Shown here: positions 1-7,977 of the stretch, piece by piece
How positions within the stretch are numbered: the stretch's first letter is position 1
How the letters are laid out: every line of letters starts with the position of its first letter
Assembly: GCA_947085405.1 (NCBI GenBank)
Contig: CAMTWO010000002.1
Coordinates: 1 to 64,000 of the forward strand
Reading direction: 5' to 3'
DNA from: JASEGV01 sp947085405
GTDB lineage: Bacteria; Bacteroidota; Ignavibacteria; UBA10030; BY39
Length of the DNA stretch: 64,000 nt
Program-made: the position numbers and the translations under genes
The notes under the pieces: generated by a model
Databases searched by the model: none
Told to the model about the DNA's origin: nothing
What the model saw: the letters and a program-made list of their open reading frames with translations, nothing else

Positions 1-179
1 AAATTTTTGTGTATATTACAAATGGCTTACTTAATGTGTCTATGTATTGAGTAGTTCTAATATCAGTAATTATTTACTTTAGAAAATTAATTTTAAAATA
101 AACATTTTATACAAAACTTAATTAACTAAAACGCAACGGCATCCGCCTGCCAATGGCATGCCTTCGGCATTTGGCGGAT
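1..179. other. Gene-free left edge with a GC-rich palindromic repeat
   Basis: No convincing gene is seen. The first 120 bases are very AT-rich. Positions 139-179 hold an imperfect hairpin (arms ATCCGCC...GGCGGAT around TGCCAATGGCATGCC) of the same style as the dispersed CCGCC/GGCGG palindromes elsewhere in the window. The upstream gene, if any, is outside the window. Confidence 0.5.
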
Positions 180-313
180 CTAACAAGCATAAAAATGAAT
201 CAGAATTTATCAAAGTTAAATCAAACGTCCTGCTTAGTTGAACATACCGTTGCTCACAGAAAATTTATCTATAATAGTTCGCAACGGTACGTCATTTTTA
301 TGCCAGACGTTAG
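180..313. repeat. attC-like imperfect hairpin, left of the cytochrome cassette
   Basis: This 134-nt element begins with CTAAC (180-184) and ends with GACGTTAG (306-313). Inside, GCATAAAAATGA (187-198) is the exact reverse complement of 292-303, and ACCGTTGC (246-253) is the exact reverse complement of 281-288. CTAAC on one side, GTTAG on the other, arms with a few extra bases on the right and a variable loop is the layout of an integron attC site. It closely resembles the element at 2541-2672. No integrase is in the window, so this could also be another kind of folded repeat. Confidence 0.4.
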
Positions 314-355
314 TTGCAATTGCCATTTCAACCATTAGCATAAGGAGAATTAGTC

Positions 356-484
356 ATGAAACATTTTCACTTACCTCTTTCGCCGCTCGTAGTACTCATC
401 CTAGGTTGGCAGCTTTTTGCCATGCGGGCGCAATACGGAACATCTTCACCCGAATATCTGAGCGTTAAAGGGATAAAGGTGTGA
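356..484 (+). CDS. Small putative secreted or membrane peptide (42 aa)
   Basis: This is a 42-codon frame from ATG at 356 to TGA at 482-484. A clear ribosome binding site (AAGGAG) sits eight bases before the ATG, stronger than that of many neighbours. The peptide starts MKHFHLPLSPLVVLILGW, a short charged start followed by a hydrophobic stretch, then LFAMRAQYGTSSPEY. That looks like a signal peptide or signal anchor with a short exported tail. It ends 51 bp before the cytochrome gene and lies inside the interval bracketed by the attC-like hairpins, so the two may be co-transcribed. I do not recognise the product. It could be a truncated gene start and not a functional peptide. Confidence 0.4.
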   Translation: MKHFHLPLSPLVVLILGWQLFAMRAQYGTSSPEYLSVKGIKV

Positions 485-535
485 TTTTACTTGACAATTA
501 CAATATTAACCACAACTTAATAAGGAATAACAATT

Positions 536-2527
536 ATGAAAACTAAACCAATCAAAACAATCGTTGTCACACTATGTGCAGCAGCATTCGTATTTGCCGG
601 CGCTGTAGCAATTAAAATTACATCATCTGGAGTGGACTACACTAATCCTGCTCCAGGTCACTTTGTTTCACCTCTTGCCGGTGGAATTGTTTGGGGACCT
701 GTTACTACCATCAGAGCATTCTACCCGGCACAAGCCAGCCTTCAATGGCTTTCAGCCGTACCTGGCCATACCAGTCCTATTGGCGGCGCGGGTTCACTGG
801 CAACCCATGGTACTTTTCCCGCTTCCACTGTGTCGGGTGGCACTATGGACTGCAAAGCCTGTCATGCTAGCGGTCTTGCTGCTGGAACTTTCGCAGACGA
901 TTTAGTGAACACTGCAGCGGGTATCCCTGGTAAAAACCCTTACAAGGATATTGATGTTCAGGCAGCATTTGATAGTACCTACTTATATATTAAGACATCA
1001 TGGCTCACTCAACGTCCCCGCCCGGGCATCACCCATCAAGCATCCAAATACAACGGCACCACATGGACTGATTTTACAAAAGACAAGAATTCTCAACGGA
1101 ACACGGTAGCCCAGTTGGGCCCAGACGAATACTACAGCAAAGAAGACCGAGGGATGTTAATGCTGGTACCTACCACCGTAGGGAGTCAGTTAAAAGCATT
1201 CGGCAATCAGGGCGTGAGTTTCAATCAGGCGGGCTGTTTTATCGCATGCCACAGCAGTATGGATGATATGCCTGAAGAACCTGCACTTGCAGCCATACAA
1301 GCCGACCCTTGGCTTGGAACTGGCGGGTTGAATGCTGCTCAAGTCCGACACTATCTTCTGCATACCCGTGCGGTGAGCGCATTCACAGACGCAAACCCAA
1401 GCGGTAACTGGCAGACCAATACCAGCGGATACAATCTGGCACAACGGATAGCCGATTTTCAGAATGGGAAATTTCTTGATTTGTGGGTGCTCCGCGGAGC
1501 CCGTTCAGCCCCCATGTATCAGGCAACCAGCAATTCGGTACTCGAGTTCCGGCATGATGGACTTGCTCAAACTAATCAGGGAGATAACCCCTGGTTTGAC
1601 CAGAATCCTGCCACTGCGCAGCCGCCTAATTGGAATCAACTATGGTACGATGTGGCTGTTCATCAGTGGAAAGACAGCGCTAACGCTGTGGTCAGTGTCG
1701 CTTCTTACAGATGGATGTACGATTCGTTAATAACCGGCTATCATGCTTTCCCGGCTAATGCCGTGAATCCAATAACAGGCGAGTATAATTATGCATGGAC
1801 AGTAAAATACCCCTTAATCACAAGGGGACCTGACCGTAACGCAGTTCCTTTGAATATTACGAAAATCAACGTGGGGGAGATACTTCCACGTAACGTCCAT
1901 CGGGAAGCCACCGGTATGCGCGGCTCGCTCAATACGTTCAGCAGTTGGGATTCAACGTCAGGCAGATGGACAACAATCTTCCGCAGGAAACTCAACACAG
2001 CAGTAGCGGGAGACCATGGCAATTATGGTACCTGGAGCAGCGACCATAAAATCACAATAGCAGACCTGCTGAGCAGCGGACAAGGACTTACAGTTGCTTT
2101 TGGTGTCATGGACGACCATACAATAGACCGCTTTCATCATGTAACATTCGGTTATAGTATAAAGCAGTCGGGTGCAGATATCCTTGCTTACTATAATCCT
2201 CTGGTGGGCATTAATGAAATGGAGAATCAACTGTCATATTCTTTATCTCAAAATTACCCTAACCCATTTAACCCGAGTACGGTAATTAAGTGGCAGTCGC
2301 CAATTGCAGGGCGGCAAACTTTGAAAGTCTATGATGCTTTAGGGAAAGAGGTTGCAACTTTGGTTGATGAATATAGACAAGCAGGGAGTTATGAAGTTGA
2401 ATTCAAGTCCACAGTCGGCAGTAGCAACTCCAAAGGAGTCCCTTCGGGATTGGCAAGTGGCGTTTATTTCTATCGTTTGCAGGCTGGCTCATTTTCAGAA
2501 ACGAAGAAACTTGTTTTGCTGAGATAA
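536..2527 (+). CDS. Secreted c-type cytochrome, ethylbenzene-dehydrogenase-like haem domain, T9SS tail
   Basis: This is a 663-residue exported electron-transfer protein. Residues 1-27 form a signal peptide. A canonical c-haem motif, CKACH, is at residues 106-110, and a second site at 234-239 reads CFIACH, i.e. C-x3-C-H, one residue longer than the usual spacing, followed by Met-rich SSMDDM that could supply an axial ligand. The region from about residue 135 to 570 has the look of the ethylbenzene dehydrogenase gamma / cytochrome c-552-like haem-binding family (DVQAAFDSTYLYIKTSW near 140-157 is typical). Residues from about 572 form a T9SS type A sorting domain (QNYPNPFNPSTVIKW), so the protein should cross the outer membrane and be surface-attached or released. 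A nine-residue insertion (SSNSKGVPS) sits in the sorting domain, encoded by a palindrome-like stretch. The ribosome binding site AAGGAA supports the start. The role in extracellular redox chemistry is inference. Confidence 0.8.
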   Translation: MKTKPIKTIVVTLCAAAFVFAGAVAIKITSSGVDYTNPAPGHFVSPLAGGIVWGPVTTIRAFYPAQASLQWLSAVPGHTSPIGGAGSLATHGTFPASTVSGGTMDCKACHASGLAAGTFADDLVNTAAGIPGKNPYKDIDVQAAFDSTYLYIKTSWLTQRPRPGITHQASKYNGTTWTDFTKDKNSQRNTVAQLGPDEYYSKEDRGMLMLVPTTVGSQLKAFGNQGVSFNQAGCFIACHSSMDDMPEEPALAAIQADPWLGTGGLNAAQVRHYLLHTRAVSAFTDANPSGNWQTNTSGYNLAQRIADFQNGKFLDLWVLRGARSAPMYQATSNSVLEFRHDGLAQTNQGDNPWFDQNPATAQPPNWNQLWYDVAVHQWKDSANAVVSVASYRWMYDSLITGYHAFPANAVNPITGEYNYAWTVKYPLITRGPDRNAVPLNITKINVGEILPRNVHREATGMRGSLNTFSSWDSTSGRWTTIFRRKLNTAVAGDHGNYGTWSSDHKITIADLLSSGQGLTVAFGVMDDHTIDRFHHVTFGYSIKQSGADILAYYNPLVGINEMENQLSYSLSQNYPNPFNPSTVIKWQSPIAGRQTLKVYDALGKEVATLVDEYRQAGSYEVEFKSTVGSSNSKGVPSGLASGVYFYRLQAGSFSETKKLVLLR

Positions 2528-2866
2528 CGGGCAACTGCAACTAACACGGCAAACAACGGCGCTCCCGTTTTTTTGAAAAGGATTATAGTGGTCGTTCCAT
2601 GCCGTTTGGCGCAAGGGAAATTGATCTGTTGATATGCGCCAAACGGCACGGCGTTGTTTGCCGAGACGATAGCCAAAATGTCGCTTCGCTCCATTTTGGC
2701 TATCGGTGGGGCGGATGAGCAATGCTTCAGCTTGTAAATAAAAAGTTATGATTACTATTAAATATATTAGAAATACGAAGCGACACTTCGGCTATCAAGC
2801 GGATGAACGGCTGAAGCATAAGTGTCCCCCTGCGGGGGACACTTCGTTCATCCGCCCCACCGTTAT
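2524..2866. repeat. Nested inverted repeats between cytochrome and lipoprotein genes
   Basis: The whole 343-bp stretch can fold. The outer arms ATAACGG (2524-2530) and CCGTTAT (2860-2866) are exact complements. Inside are the attC-like hairpin at 2541-2672, a stem CCAAAATG/CATTTTGG around 2673-2700, GGTGGGGCGGATGA (2705-2718) paired exactly with 2848-2861, ATGCTTCAGC (2722-2731) paired exactly with 2810-2819, and a strong hairpin GTGTCCCCC/GGGGGACAC at 2822-2842. Besides possible recombination roles, it could terminate transcription of the cytochrome gene. No coding gene is seen here. Confidence 0.6.
2541..2672. repeat. attC-like imperfect hairpin, right of the cytochrome cassette
   Basis: A 132-nt element begins with CTAAC (2541-2545) and ends GACGATAG (2665-2672). 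CGGCAAACAACG (2547-2558) pairs exactly with 2652-2663, and the terminal loop holds a second stem, TGCCGTTTGGCGCA (2600-2613), complementary to 2635-2648. Length, end sequences and the extra bases before the right end match the element at 180-313. This makes a two-site, cassette-like arrangement around the cytochrome gene. The right end has GATAG where a classical site has GTTAG. Confidence 0.4.
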
Positions 2867-2909
2867 ACGCCAGCACGCACATGGAGTGAATCACTAATTT
2901 GGAGTTGAT

Positions 2910-3266
2910 ATGAAATATTATACAATCCTAATGCTTGTAGCAATTATTAGCTGTCGAGATATTAGCGGACCGAATAGCCCAAATCAAATTATACAACCAG
3001 TTGAGGAACTCACTTGGGTGGCAACATTATATTTTGGTGGAAAGCAATGTGATCCTACTGACTGCTACACTCCACCGGATGTTACGAATGTTTTAAATGG
3101 AGCCGGCATCCCGGTTCACGATACTGCGATTGAACACTATCCCGTAATTGCCTTGTGTGGTGCTGCATCATACGCAGCAATGCACTATGCTTTAATCAGC
3201 AAAGAATACCTGACACGAGCTGAGCAGTTAGGTTTCCGACAGAAAGATCCACCACCGACGAATTAA
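2910..3266 (+). CDS. Small putative lipoprotein, unknown function
   Basis: This 118-residue protein starts MKYYTILMLVAIISC. A short hydrophobic signal ends in a plausible lipobox with Cys15, so it is probably a lipoprotein anchored in the outer or inner membrane. The mature part contains a possible disulphide loop, CDPTDCYTPPD, and a moderately hydrophobic Ala/Tyr-rich stretch (CGAASYAAMHYALI) that may be helical. No family is recognised. It follows the structured repeat at 2524-2866, immediately after the CCGTTAT arm, so it may be a second cassette-borne gene. No attC-like element is seen at its own 3' end. The 170 bp after it hold no recognised feature. Confidence 0.55.
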   Translation: MKYYTILMLVAIISCRDISGPNSPNQIIQPVEELTWVATLYFGGKQCDPTDCYTPPDVTNVLNGAGIPVHDTAIEHYPVIALCGAASYAAMHYALISKEYLTRAEQLGFRQKDPPPTN

Positions 3267-3438
3267 GTAAAATCGCATCTCAACGATAAATGCCGTAAAA
3301 GTTATTTTTTTACCACAGATCATTTGCCAACTTTCTTGAATTGTTGTACTCTGCGCAAGGAATACCGTGCTTGATAAGTGCTTTAGATGAAGTGATTTCG
3401 TATATTGCATATAAAATAAACACAGACTCGGAGTATTG

Positions 3439-4107
3439 ATGAAAAAAAATTTGATAATTCCTGATTTAATTGCTGAAGCTAAGTCCTTCTGTCATAAAGA
3501 ATCAAAGTTCGATAACAAAGACCTTTTTGGAGTTACAGACGGAAAAGCGGTCGGAACTTTTATAGAGCACAAGTTTACTAAACACTTAGAAGCAAACTAC
3601 AACGTTAACATTGGCTCTTCTGCCAACGGAATTGATTTACCCTCAGACGACATCAGTACAGATATAAAAGTTACTTCAATTGAACAACCGCAATCTTCCT
3701 GCCCATTTCGAAATCCAAGACAAAAAATATATGGACTGGGTTACAATTTGCTTCTTTTTGTTTATGAAAAGACAGATGATCCTACTAAGAAGGCGGCACG
3801 TTTGAATTTCCTTAGTTGCTCATTCATACATAAGCATAGAACATCCGATTATCAAATGACAAAGACAATCCGTCAGATGATTGAAAACAACGCTAATACC
3901 GAAGACATTATTGCCTACTTTAATGATAGGAACCTTCCTGCAGACGAAATCATGATGACTGAATTAGCTGAGGAAGTGCTTAAGAACAAACCTGAACAAG
4001 GTTATCTCACCATCTCTAACGCCCTACAATGGCGACTTCAATATGGACGCATTGTCAAACTTACAGAAAACATTGATGGGATAGTGCGGATCGTCAACAA
4101 GGTATAA
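3439..4107 (+). CDS. Type II restriction endonuclease (putative)
   Basis: This 222-residue protein lies 10 bp upstream of an adenine DNA methylase and is read in the same direction, the usual arrangement of a type II restriction-modification pair. The stretch around residues 64-79 has GID (Asp66) followed by STDIKVT (Asp75, Lys77), a plausible PD-(D/E)xK nuclease core in which Asp replaces the usual Glu. Glu43 in the preceding helix is another candidate metal ligand. I chose ATG 3439 over the in-frame TTG three bases upstream. It would cleave unmethylated DNA at the sequence protected by the neighbouring methylase. The recognition sequence cannot be read from the protein. The call rests mainly on the neighbour plus the weak catalytic motif. 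Confidence 0.7.
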   Translation: MKKNLIIPDLIAEAKSFCHKESKFDNKDLFGVTDGKAVGTFIEHKFTKHLEANYNVNIGSSANGIDLPSDDISTDIKVTSIEQPQSSCPFRNPRQKIYGLGYNLLLFVYEKTDDPTKKAARLNFLSCSFIHKHRTSDYQMTKTIRQMIENNANTEDIIAYFNDRNLPADEIMMTELAEEVLKNKPEQGYLTISNALQWRLQYGRIVKLTENIDGIVRIVNKV

Positions 4108-4117
4108 AATATTATCA

Positions 4118-5974
4118 ATGGAAAACGCCCTTCAACATATCAAAAAAACAACGCTCGACTTCTTAAGGTCTCGATTCAAACAAATTCATGGATTCGATGA
4201 TGCAAATATTGAGATGCTTCATTTGTCTGGTATAAACGATTTTTTCTTAACGGAATATGACTTCCAACTTTTTATAAATTTTCTCGAACCACGTCCAAAG
4301 GTCGCTGAGACGACAATAAGGAGAGAATACGGAGATTTCCAAACACCCTCTGAGCTAAGCAAGAAGGTCTGCGATGTCCTTCTTTCAGATGAAATATCGC
4401 CAAAGGTTTTAATTGAACCAACTTTCGGTAAAGGCTCGTTCATTCTATCAGCAATTGAAACCTTTCCAATGCTCAAGGAAATACACGGCGTAGAAATCTA
4501 TGAGCCTTATTGTTGGCATACTAAGTTTGCCGTGCTTGAACTGTTCATCGAAAATCCCAATCTCAATCATCCCTCAATCTTTCTTTATCACGATGACGTT
4601 TTTAAATTCGACTTCAATAAACTTGTTGAAATCACTAGAAAACAAGAGATACTTGTTTTAGGTAATCCACCTTGGGTTACAAACTCTGAATTAAGTTCAC
4701 TTAATTCCACCAATATTCCGACTAAGAGCAATTTCAAGTCGCATAACGGATTAGATGCCATGACAGGAAAAGGCAACTTTGATATCGGTGAGTATATTAT
4801 TTTAATGATGCTCAATGCTTTCGCAGACCACACTGGCTCCATTGCAATGTTGGTAAAGAATTCAGTCATCAAGAATGTCCTTCAGGATTTGCCAAACACT
4901 ACTTACCCAATCTCAAATCTTGTTGCATTGAGGTTTGATGCAAAAGTACACTTTAACGCATCCGTTGATGCATCCCTCTTTCGATGCAGCTTTGGATCCC
5001 GCTCCACCAAAGGCGGATCCGCCTCAGGCGGAAAAGCGGGACAAGATCAGTTAACCTGCAAAGTTGCAACACTTGTTTCGCCACAGTCGATTGAAAGTGA
5101 ATTCGGTTGGGTAGGAAATAAGTTTGTCTCTGACATCACTGCATATCAAGAGACTCAATTTTATGATGGTTCCAGCCCATTTGTCTGGCGACAGGGCGTT
5201 AAGCACGATTGTTCCAGAATATTAGAGTTAGAGTTAATAGATGGAAAACTCATGAACGGTTTCAAAGAATTTGTTGACATTGAAAATGATCTTGTTTTTC
5301 CTTTAGTAAAAAGTTCAGACATTCAAAACTCACTAATTGTAACACCTCGAAAGTTTGTCATAATTACCCAGAAGAAAGTAGGTGAGAAAACTACCTTTAT
5401 TGCTCAACGATTTCCACGCCTAAACCGGTACCTCTCTGATAATCTGCGATTCTTCTCAGAAAGGAAGTCGAGTATCTATAATGGTAAATCTCCCTATGCC
5501 ATCTTTGGCATAGGAGAATATTCATTTAAACCTTTCAAAGTTGCAATATCTGGCTTCTATAAGAAACCTTTATTTTCGCTTGTACCGCCGTACAACAACA
5601 AGCCGACAATGTTAGATGATACATGCTACTGCCTTGGTTTTGACAACCAAACACAAGCGGCTTTCGTTTTACTTATTTTAAACAGCGAACCTGTCCAGAA
5701 GCTGCTTCGCTCTTTGACATTTTTAAATGCTAAACGACCTTATACTAAGGATATTCTGATGCGCATCGACATTCTCAAGGTAGCAGAACACCTTGGTTTT
5801 GACTGTGTAAGAGATAACAGACTTGCAGATAATTTGCCAGAAAGTATCCTGCAATCGCTAACTCGGGAAACGTGGGCTGAATTCTTGACAAGTTGCGTCA
5901 GTAACTCTCAAGCCCAATCTCAGTATTCTCTCTTTGAACAACCATCCTCTATCTCTGCGGGAATCGTTTCCTAA
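4118..5974 (+). CDS. Adenine-specific DNA methyltransferase of a type II R-M system
   Basis: This 618-residue N6-adenine methylase of the gamma (TaqI-like) order carries an FQTP motif at 74-77, the AdoMet-binding motif EPTFGKGSF at 100-108, and the catalytic NPPW at 183-186. The remainder is probably the target-recognition part. It protects host DNA from the nuclease encoded just upstream and is probably co-transcribed with it. Residues about 293-310 (SRSTKGGSASGGKAG) are low-complexity Gly/Ser/Lys and are encoded by a GC-rich palindromic repeat (4995-5048) that appears inserted in frame. The reading frame is otherwise intact, so the enzyme may tolerate the insert as a surface loop. The gene may have come with the pair by transfer. 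Confidence 0.85.
   Translation: MENALQHIKKTTLDFLRSRFKQIHGFDDANIEMLHLSGINDFFLTEYDFQLFINFLEPRPKVAETTIRREYGDFQTPSELSKKVCDVLLSDEISPKVLIEPTFGKGSFILSAIETFPMLKEIHGVEIYEPYCWHTKFAVLELFIENPNLNHPSIFLYHDDVFKFDFNKLVEITRKQEILVLGNPPWVTNSELSSLNSTNIPTKSNFKSHNGLDAMTGKGNFDIGEYIILMMLNAFADHTGSIAMLVKNSVIKNVLQDLPNTTYPISNLVALRFDAKVHFNASVDASLFRCSFGSRSTKGGSASGGKAGQDQLTCKVATLVSPQSIESEFGWVGNKFVSDITAYQETQFYDGSSPFVWRQGVKHDCSRILELELIDGKLMNGFKEFVDIENDLVFPLVKSSDIQNSLIVTPRKFVIITQKKVGEKTTFIAQRFPRLNRYLSDNLRFFSERKSSIYNGKSPYAIFGIGEYSFKPFKVAISGFYKKPLFSLVPPYNNKPTMLDDTCYCLGFDNQTQAAFVLLILNSEPVQKLLRSLTFLNAKRPYTKDILMRIDILKVAEHLGFDCVRDNRLADNLPESILQSLTRETWAEFLTSCVSNSQAQSQYSLFEQPSSISAGIVS
4995..5048. repeat. GC-rich palindromic repeat inserted inside the methylase gene
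   Basis: This 54-bp imperfect palindrome reads GATCCCGCT at the left end and AGCGGGACAAGATC at the right, around CGGATCCG, with CCGCC/GGCGG arms. It is 18 codons long and preserves the frame. The same style of palindrome is found between genes at 139-179, 19455-19595 and 21640-21657. Confidence 0.7.
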
Positions 5975-6083
5975 ACTATCTAATCGGTACGGCAATGCAA
6001 TTAACAACAACAATTGAATCACTGAATCATTGAATCATTTTCCCCTTCAACCTATTATCCGATACTTCAAAATTTTTCTTTCC

Positions 6084-6114
6084 TTGATTCTAACCTCTTT
6101 TTTGTATATATTTT
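6084..6114 (+). promoter_or_regulatory. Possible promoter of the yceD-fab operon
   Basis: TTG at 6084-6086 is followed after 20 bases by TATATTTT at 6107-6114, close to the Bacteroidota-type TTG / TAnnTTTG promoter. It lies 56 bp before the yceD start. Upstream (6012-6040) is a low-complexity run of GAATCATT/GAATCACT units of the kind seen again near 21.1 kb. Confidence 0.4.
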
Positions 6115-6169
6115 AGCTGCTTTTTAACAAAAACTGTTATTATAATCGTTATTTAACATATTTTAGAAC

Positions 6170-6736
6170 ATGGAAACTCCGGCACAACATTCTAAAAAGC
6201 CAAATAGAGTATCTGAATCCGGTTTGAAAATAAATATTTCAAAACTGTCGGAGGGAATTTACGACTACAGTCTGCAAGCTGAACCGTCGCAACTTCAATT
6301 GAGCGATGCCTTCACTTCACCTGTATCGGTAAATATTAAATTGGATAAAAGTTCAACACAAATTTATCTTAAAGCCGAAATTATGTTGAACGGAAACTTT
6401 ACGTGCGACAGATGCTTAATTGATTTTAAGTCTGAAATTCGCACATTATTCAATATTTTTTTTATGTATGAAGCACGGAGTTTGAAAAACGACCAATCGA
6501 ACGATATTCAGATTCTGAGTCCCGACACAAACTATATCGACATCTCTGAGGATGTGCGTCAGTACATACTTTTAGCGATACCGATAAAGATTCTCTGTTC
6601 AGAAAATTGCAGAGGGCTATGCCCGTCGTGCGGCATCGATTTAAACGAGAACCAATGCAAATGCAAAAGCGATACACCCGACCCGAGATGGGAAGCGTTA
6701 TCCAGAATTATTAAAAATGAAAAAATAATTAACTAG
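6170..6736 (+). CDS. yceD: DUF177 / YceD family protein, 23S rRNA accumulation
   Basis: This is a 188-residue YceD (DUF177) family protein. The family is needed for normal 23S rRNA levels and almost always precedes rpmF, exactly as here (10 bp gap). Visible signatures are the CDRC pair near residue 80, and near the C-terminus CSENCRGLCPSCG followed by NENQCKCK and DPRWEAL, the classic metal-binding tail. It is the first gene of the co-directional rpmF-plsX-fab block, with a possible promoter at 6084-6114. The identification rests on motif order and gene order. Confidence 0.92.
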   Translation: METPAQHSKKPNRVSESGLKINISKLSEGIYDYSLQAEPSQLQLSDAFTSPVSVNIKLDKSSTQIYLKAEIMLNGNFTCDRCLIDFKSEIRTLFNIFFMYEARSLKNDQSNDIQILSPDTNYIDISEDVRQYILLAIPIKILCSENCRGLCPSCGIDLNENQCKCKSDTPDPRWEALSRIIKNEKIIN

Positions 6737-6746
6737 GAAATATTAA

Positions 6747-6932
6747 ATGCCAAATCCAAAACGAAGACATTCAAAATCGCGTGGTGCAAAACGACGAACC
6801 CACTACAAAGCAGCAACCCCGGCAGTAGGCGAATGCCCCAATTGCCACGAGCACCGACTACTTCACCGCGCATGCCCAAACTGCGGGCATTACAACGGTA
6901 AAGCTGTACTCAATCCAAAAGCAACAAAATAA
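6747..6932 (+). CDS. rpmF: Large ribosomal subunit protein bL32
   Basis: A 61-residue basic protein begins MPNPKRRHSKSRGAKRRTHY, the hallmark start of bL32. It retains the four-cysteine zinc ribbon: CPNCH near residue 30 and CPNCGHYNG near residue 44. So this is the zinc-containing (C+) form and not the zinc-independent paralogue. It sits between yceD and plsX, the conserved order, and is presumably co-transcribed with them. Confidence 0.97.
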   Translation: MPNPKRRHSKSRGAKRRTHYKAATPAVGECPNCHEHRLLHRACPNCGHYNGKAVLNPKATK

Positions 6933-6948
6933 ATAGTTTTACAACTGC

Positions 6949-7977
6949 TTGTTAAAGCAAAATGGTAAAATAAAAATTGTTGTCGATGCTATGGGGGGCG
7001 ATTTCGCACCTGCAAACATAGTAGCCGGCGGAATCGAAGCTCTGCGCGAAAGCAACAACCGATTTGAGATTATTTTTGTAGGCATCGAAGCCGATATCAA
7101 AAACGAAATCGCAAAGTTAAATGCCGGTGGTTTAAGCTACTCGATCGTTCATGCGTCGGAAGTTATCGACATGCACGACTCACCTACCGTTGCTTTCAAA
7201 CAAAAAAAAGATTCCTCGATTGTTGTAGGTTTAAACCTGCACAAAGAAGGCAAAGCCGATGCGTTCCTCAGTGCGGGCAATACCGGCGCAGTGCTGTCAG
7301 CATCTACACTTTTACTCGGAAGAATCGAAGGAGTAAGCCGCCCTACAATCGGAACCTTCTTCCCTTCGCAAAAAGGAGTTTGCCTGCTATTGGATGCCGG
7401 CGCCAATGTGGATTGCCGACCTCAGCACCTTGTTGAATTTGCTATGATGGGGAGTATTTATGCCAATTACATTCTAAATTCCCCAAATCCGACGGTTGGT
7501 ATTGTAAACATCGGCGAAGAAAGTTCAAAAGGAAACGAAGTTACAATCGAAGCTCATCGTTTATTAAAAGAAAGTAAACTGAATTTCATCGGCAACATCG
7601 AAGGCAGAGATATTTTAAAAGGCAAAGCTCAGGTTATTGTGTGCGATGGTTTTGTTGGAAATATCGTACTGAAATTTGCCGAGAGTACACTCGGTTTCTT
7701 AAAATCGAAATTTAAATCGTACGCCTCCGAAAGTATTTTCAAAAAAATTTGGGTAGGTCTGATGTACGGAACTTTGAAAAAGATACTGAGAGATTTCGAC
7801 TACCAGGAACACGGCGGTGTGCCGCTATTAGGCGTGAACGGAATTTCGTTGATCGGTCATGGCAGTTCTACACCGAAAGCAATCAAGAATATGGTTTACC
7901 GGGCTGAAGAAATGGCTGTTAAACAAATTGATAAACAAATAGCAAAATTGATGTCGAATACAAATACAAATGAATAA
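6949..7977 (+). CDS. plsX: Phosphate acyltransferase PlsX
   Basis: PlsX converts acyl-ACP and phosphate to acyl-phosphate, feeding PlsY in phospholipid synthesis. The 342-residue protein shows the family N-terminus VVDAMGGDFAP (residues about 11-21), GNTGAVLSAS near 110 and CDGFVGN near 232. The start must be a TTG at 6949: the only nearby ATG (6962) is out of frame and stops after three codons, and the next in-frame ATG would cut into VDAMGGD. It lies 16 bp after rpmF and overlaps fabH by 8 bp, so translation is probably coupled. Confidence 0.93.
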   Translation: MLKQNGKIKIVVDAMGGDFAPANIVAGGIEALRESNNRFEIIFVGIEADIKNEIAKLNAGGLSYSIVHASEVIDMHDSPTVAFKQKKDSSIVVGLNLHKEGKADAFLSAGNTGAVLSASTLLLGRIEGVSRPTIGTFFPSQKGVCLLLDAGANVDCRPQHLVEFAMMGSIYANYILNSPNPTVGIVNIGEESSKGNEVTIEAHRLLKESKLNFIGNIEGRDILKGKAQVIVCDGFVGNIVLKFAESTLGFLKSKFKSYASESIFKKIWVGLMYGTLKKILRDFDYQEHGGVPLLGVNGISLIGHGSSTPKAIKNMVYRAEEMAVKQIDKQIAKLMSNTNTNE

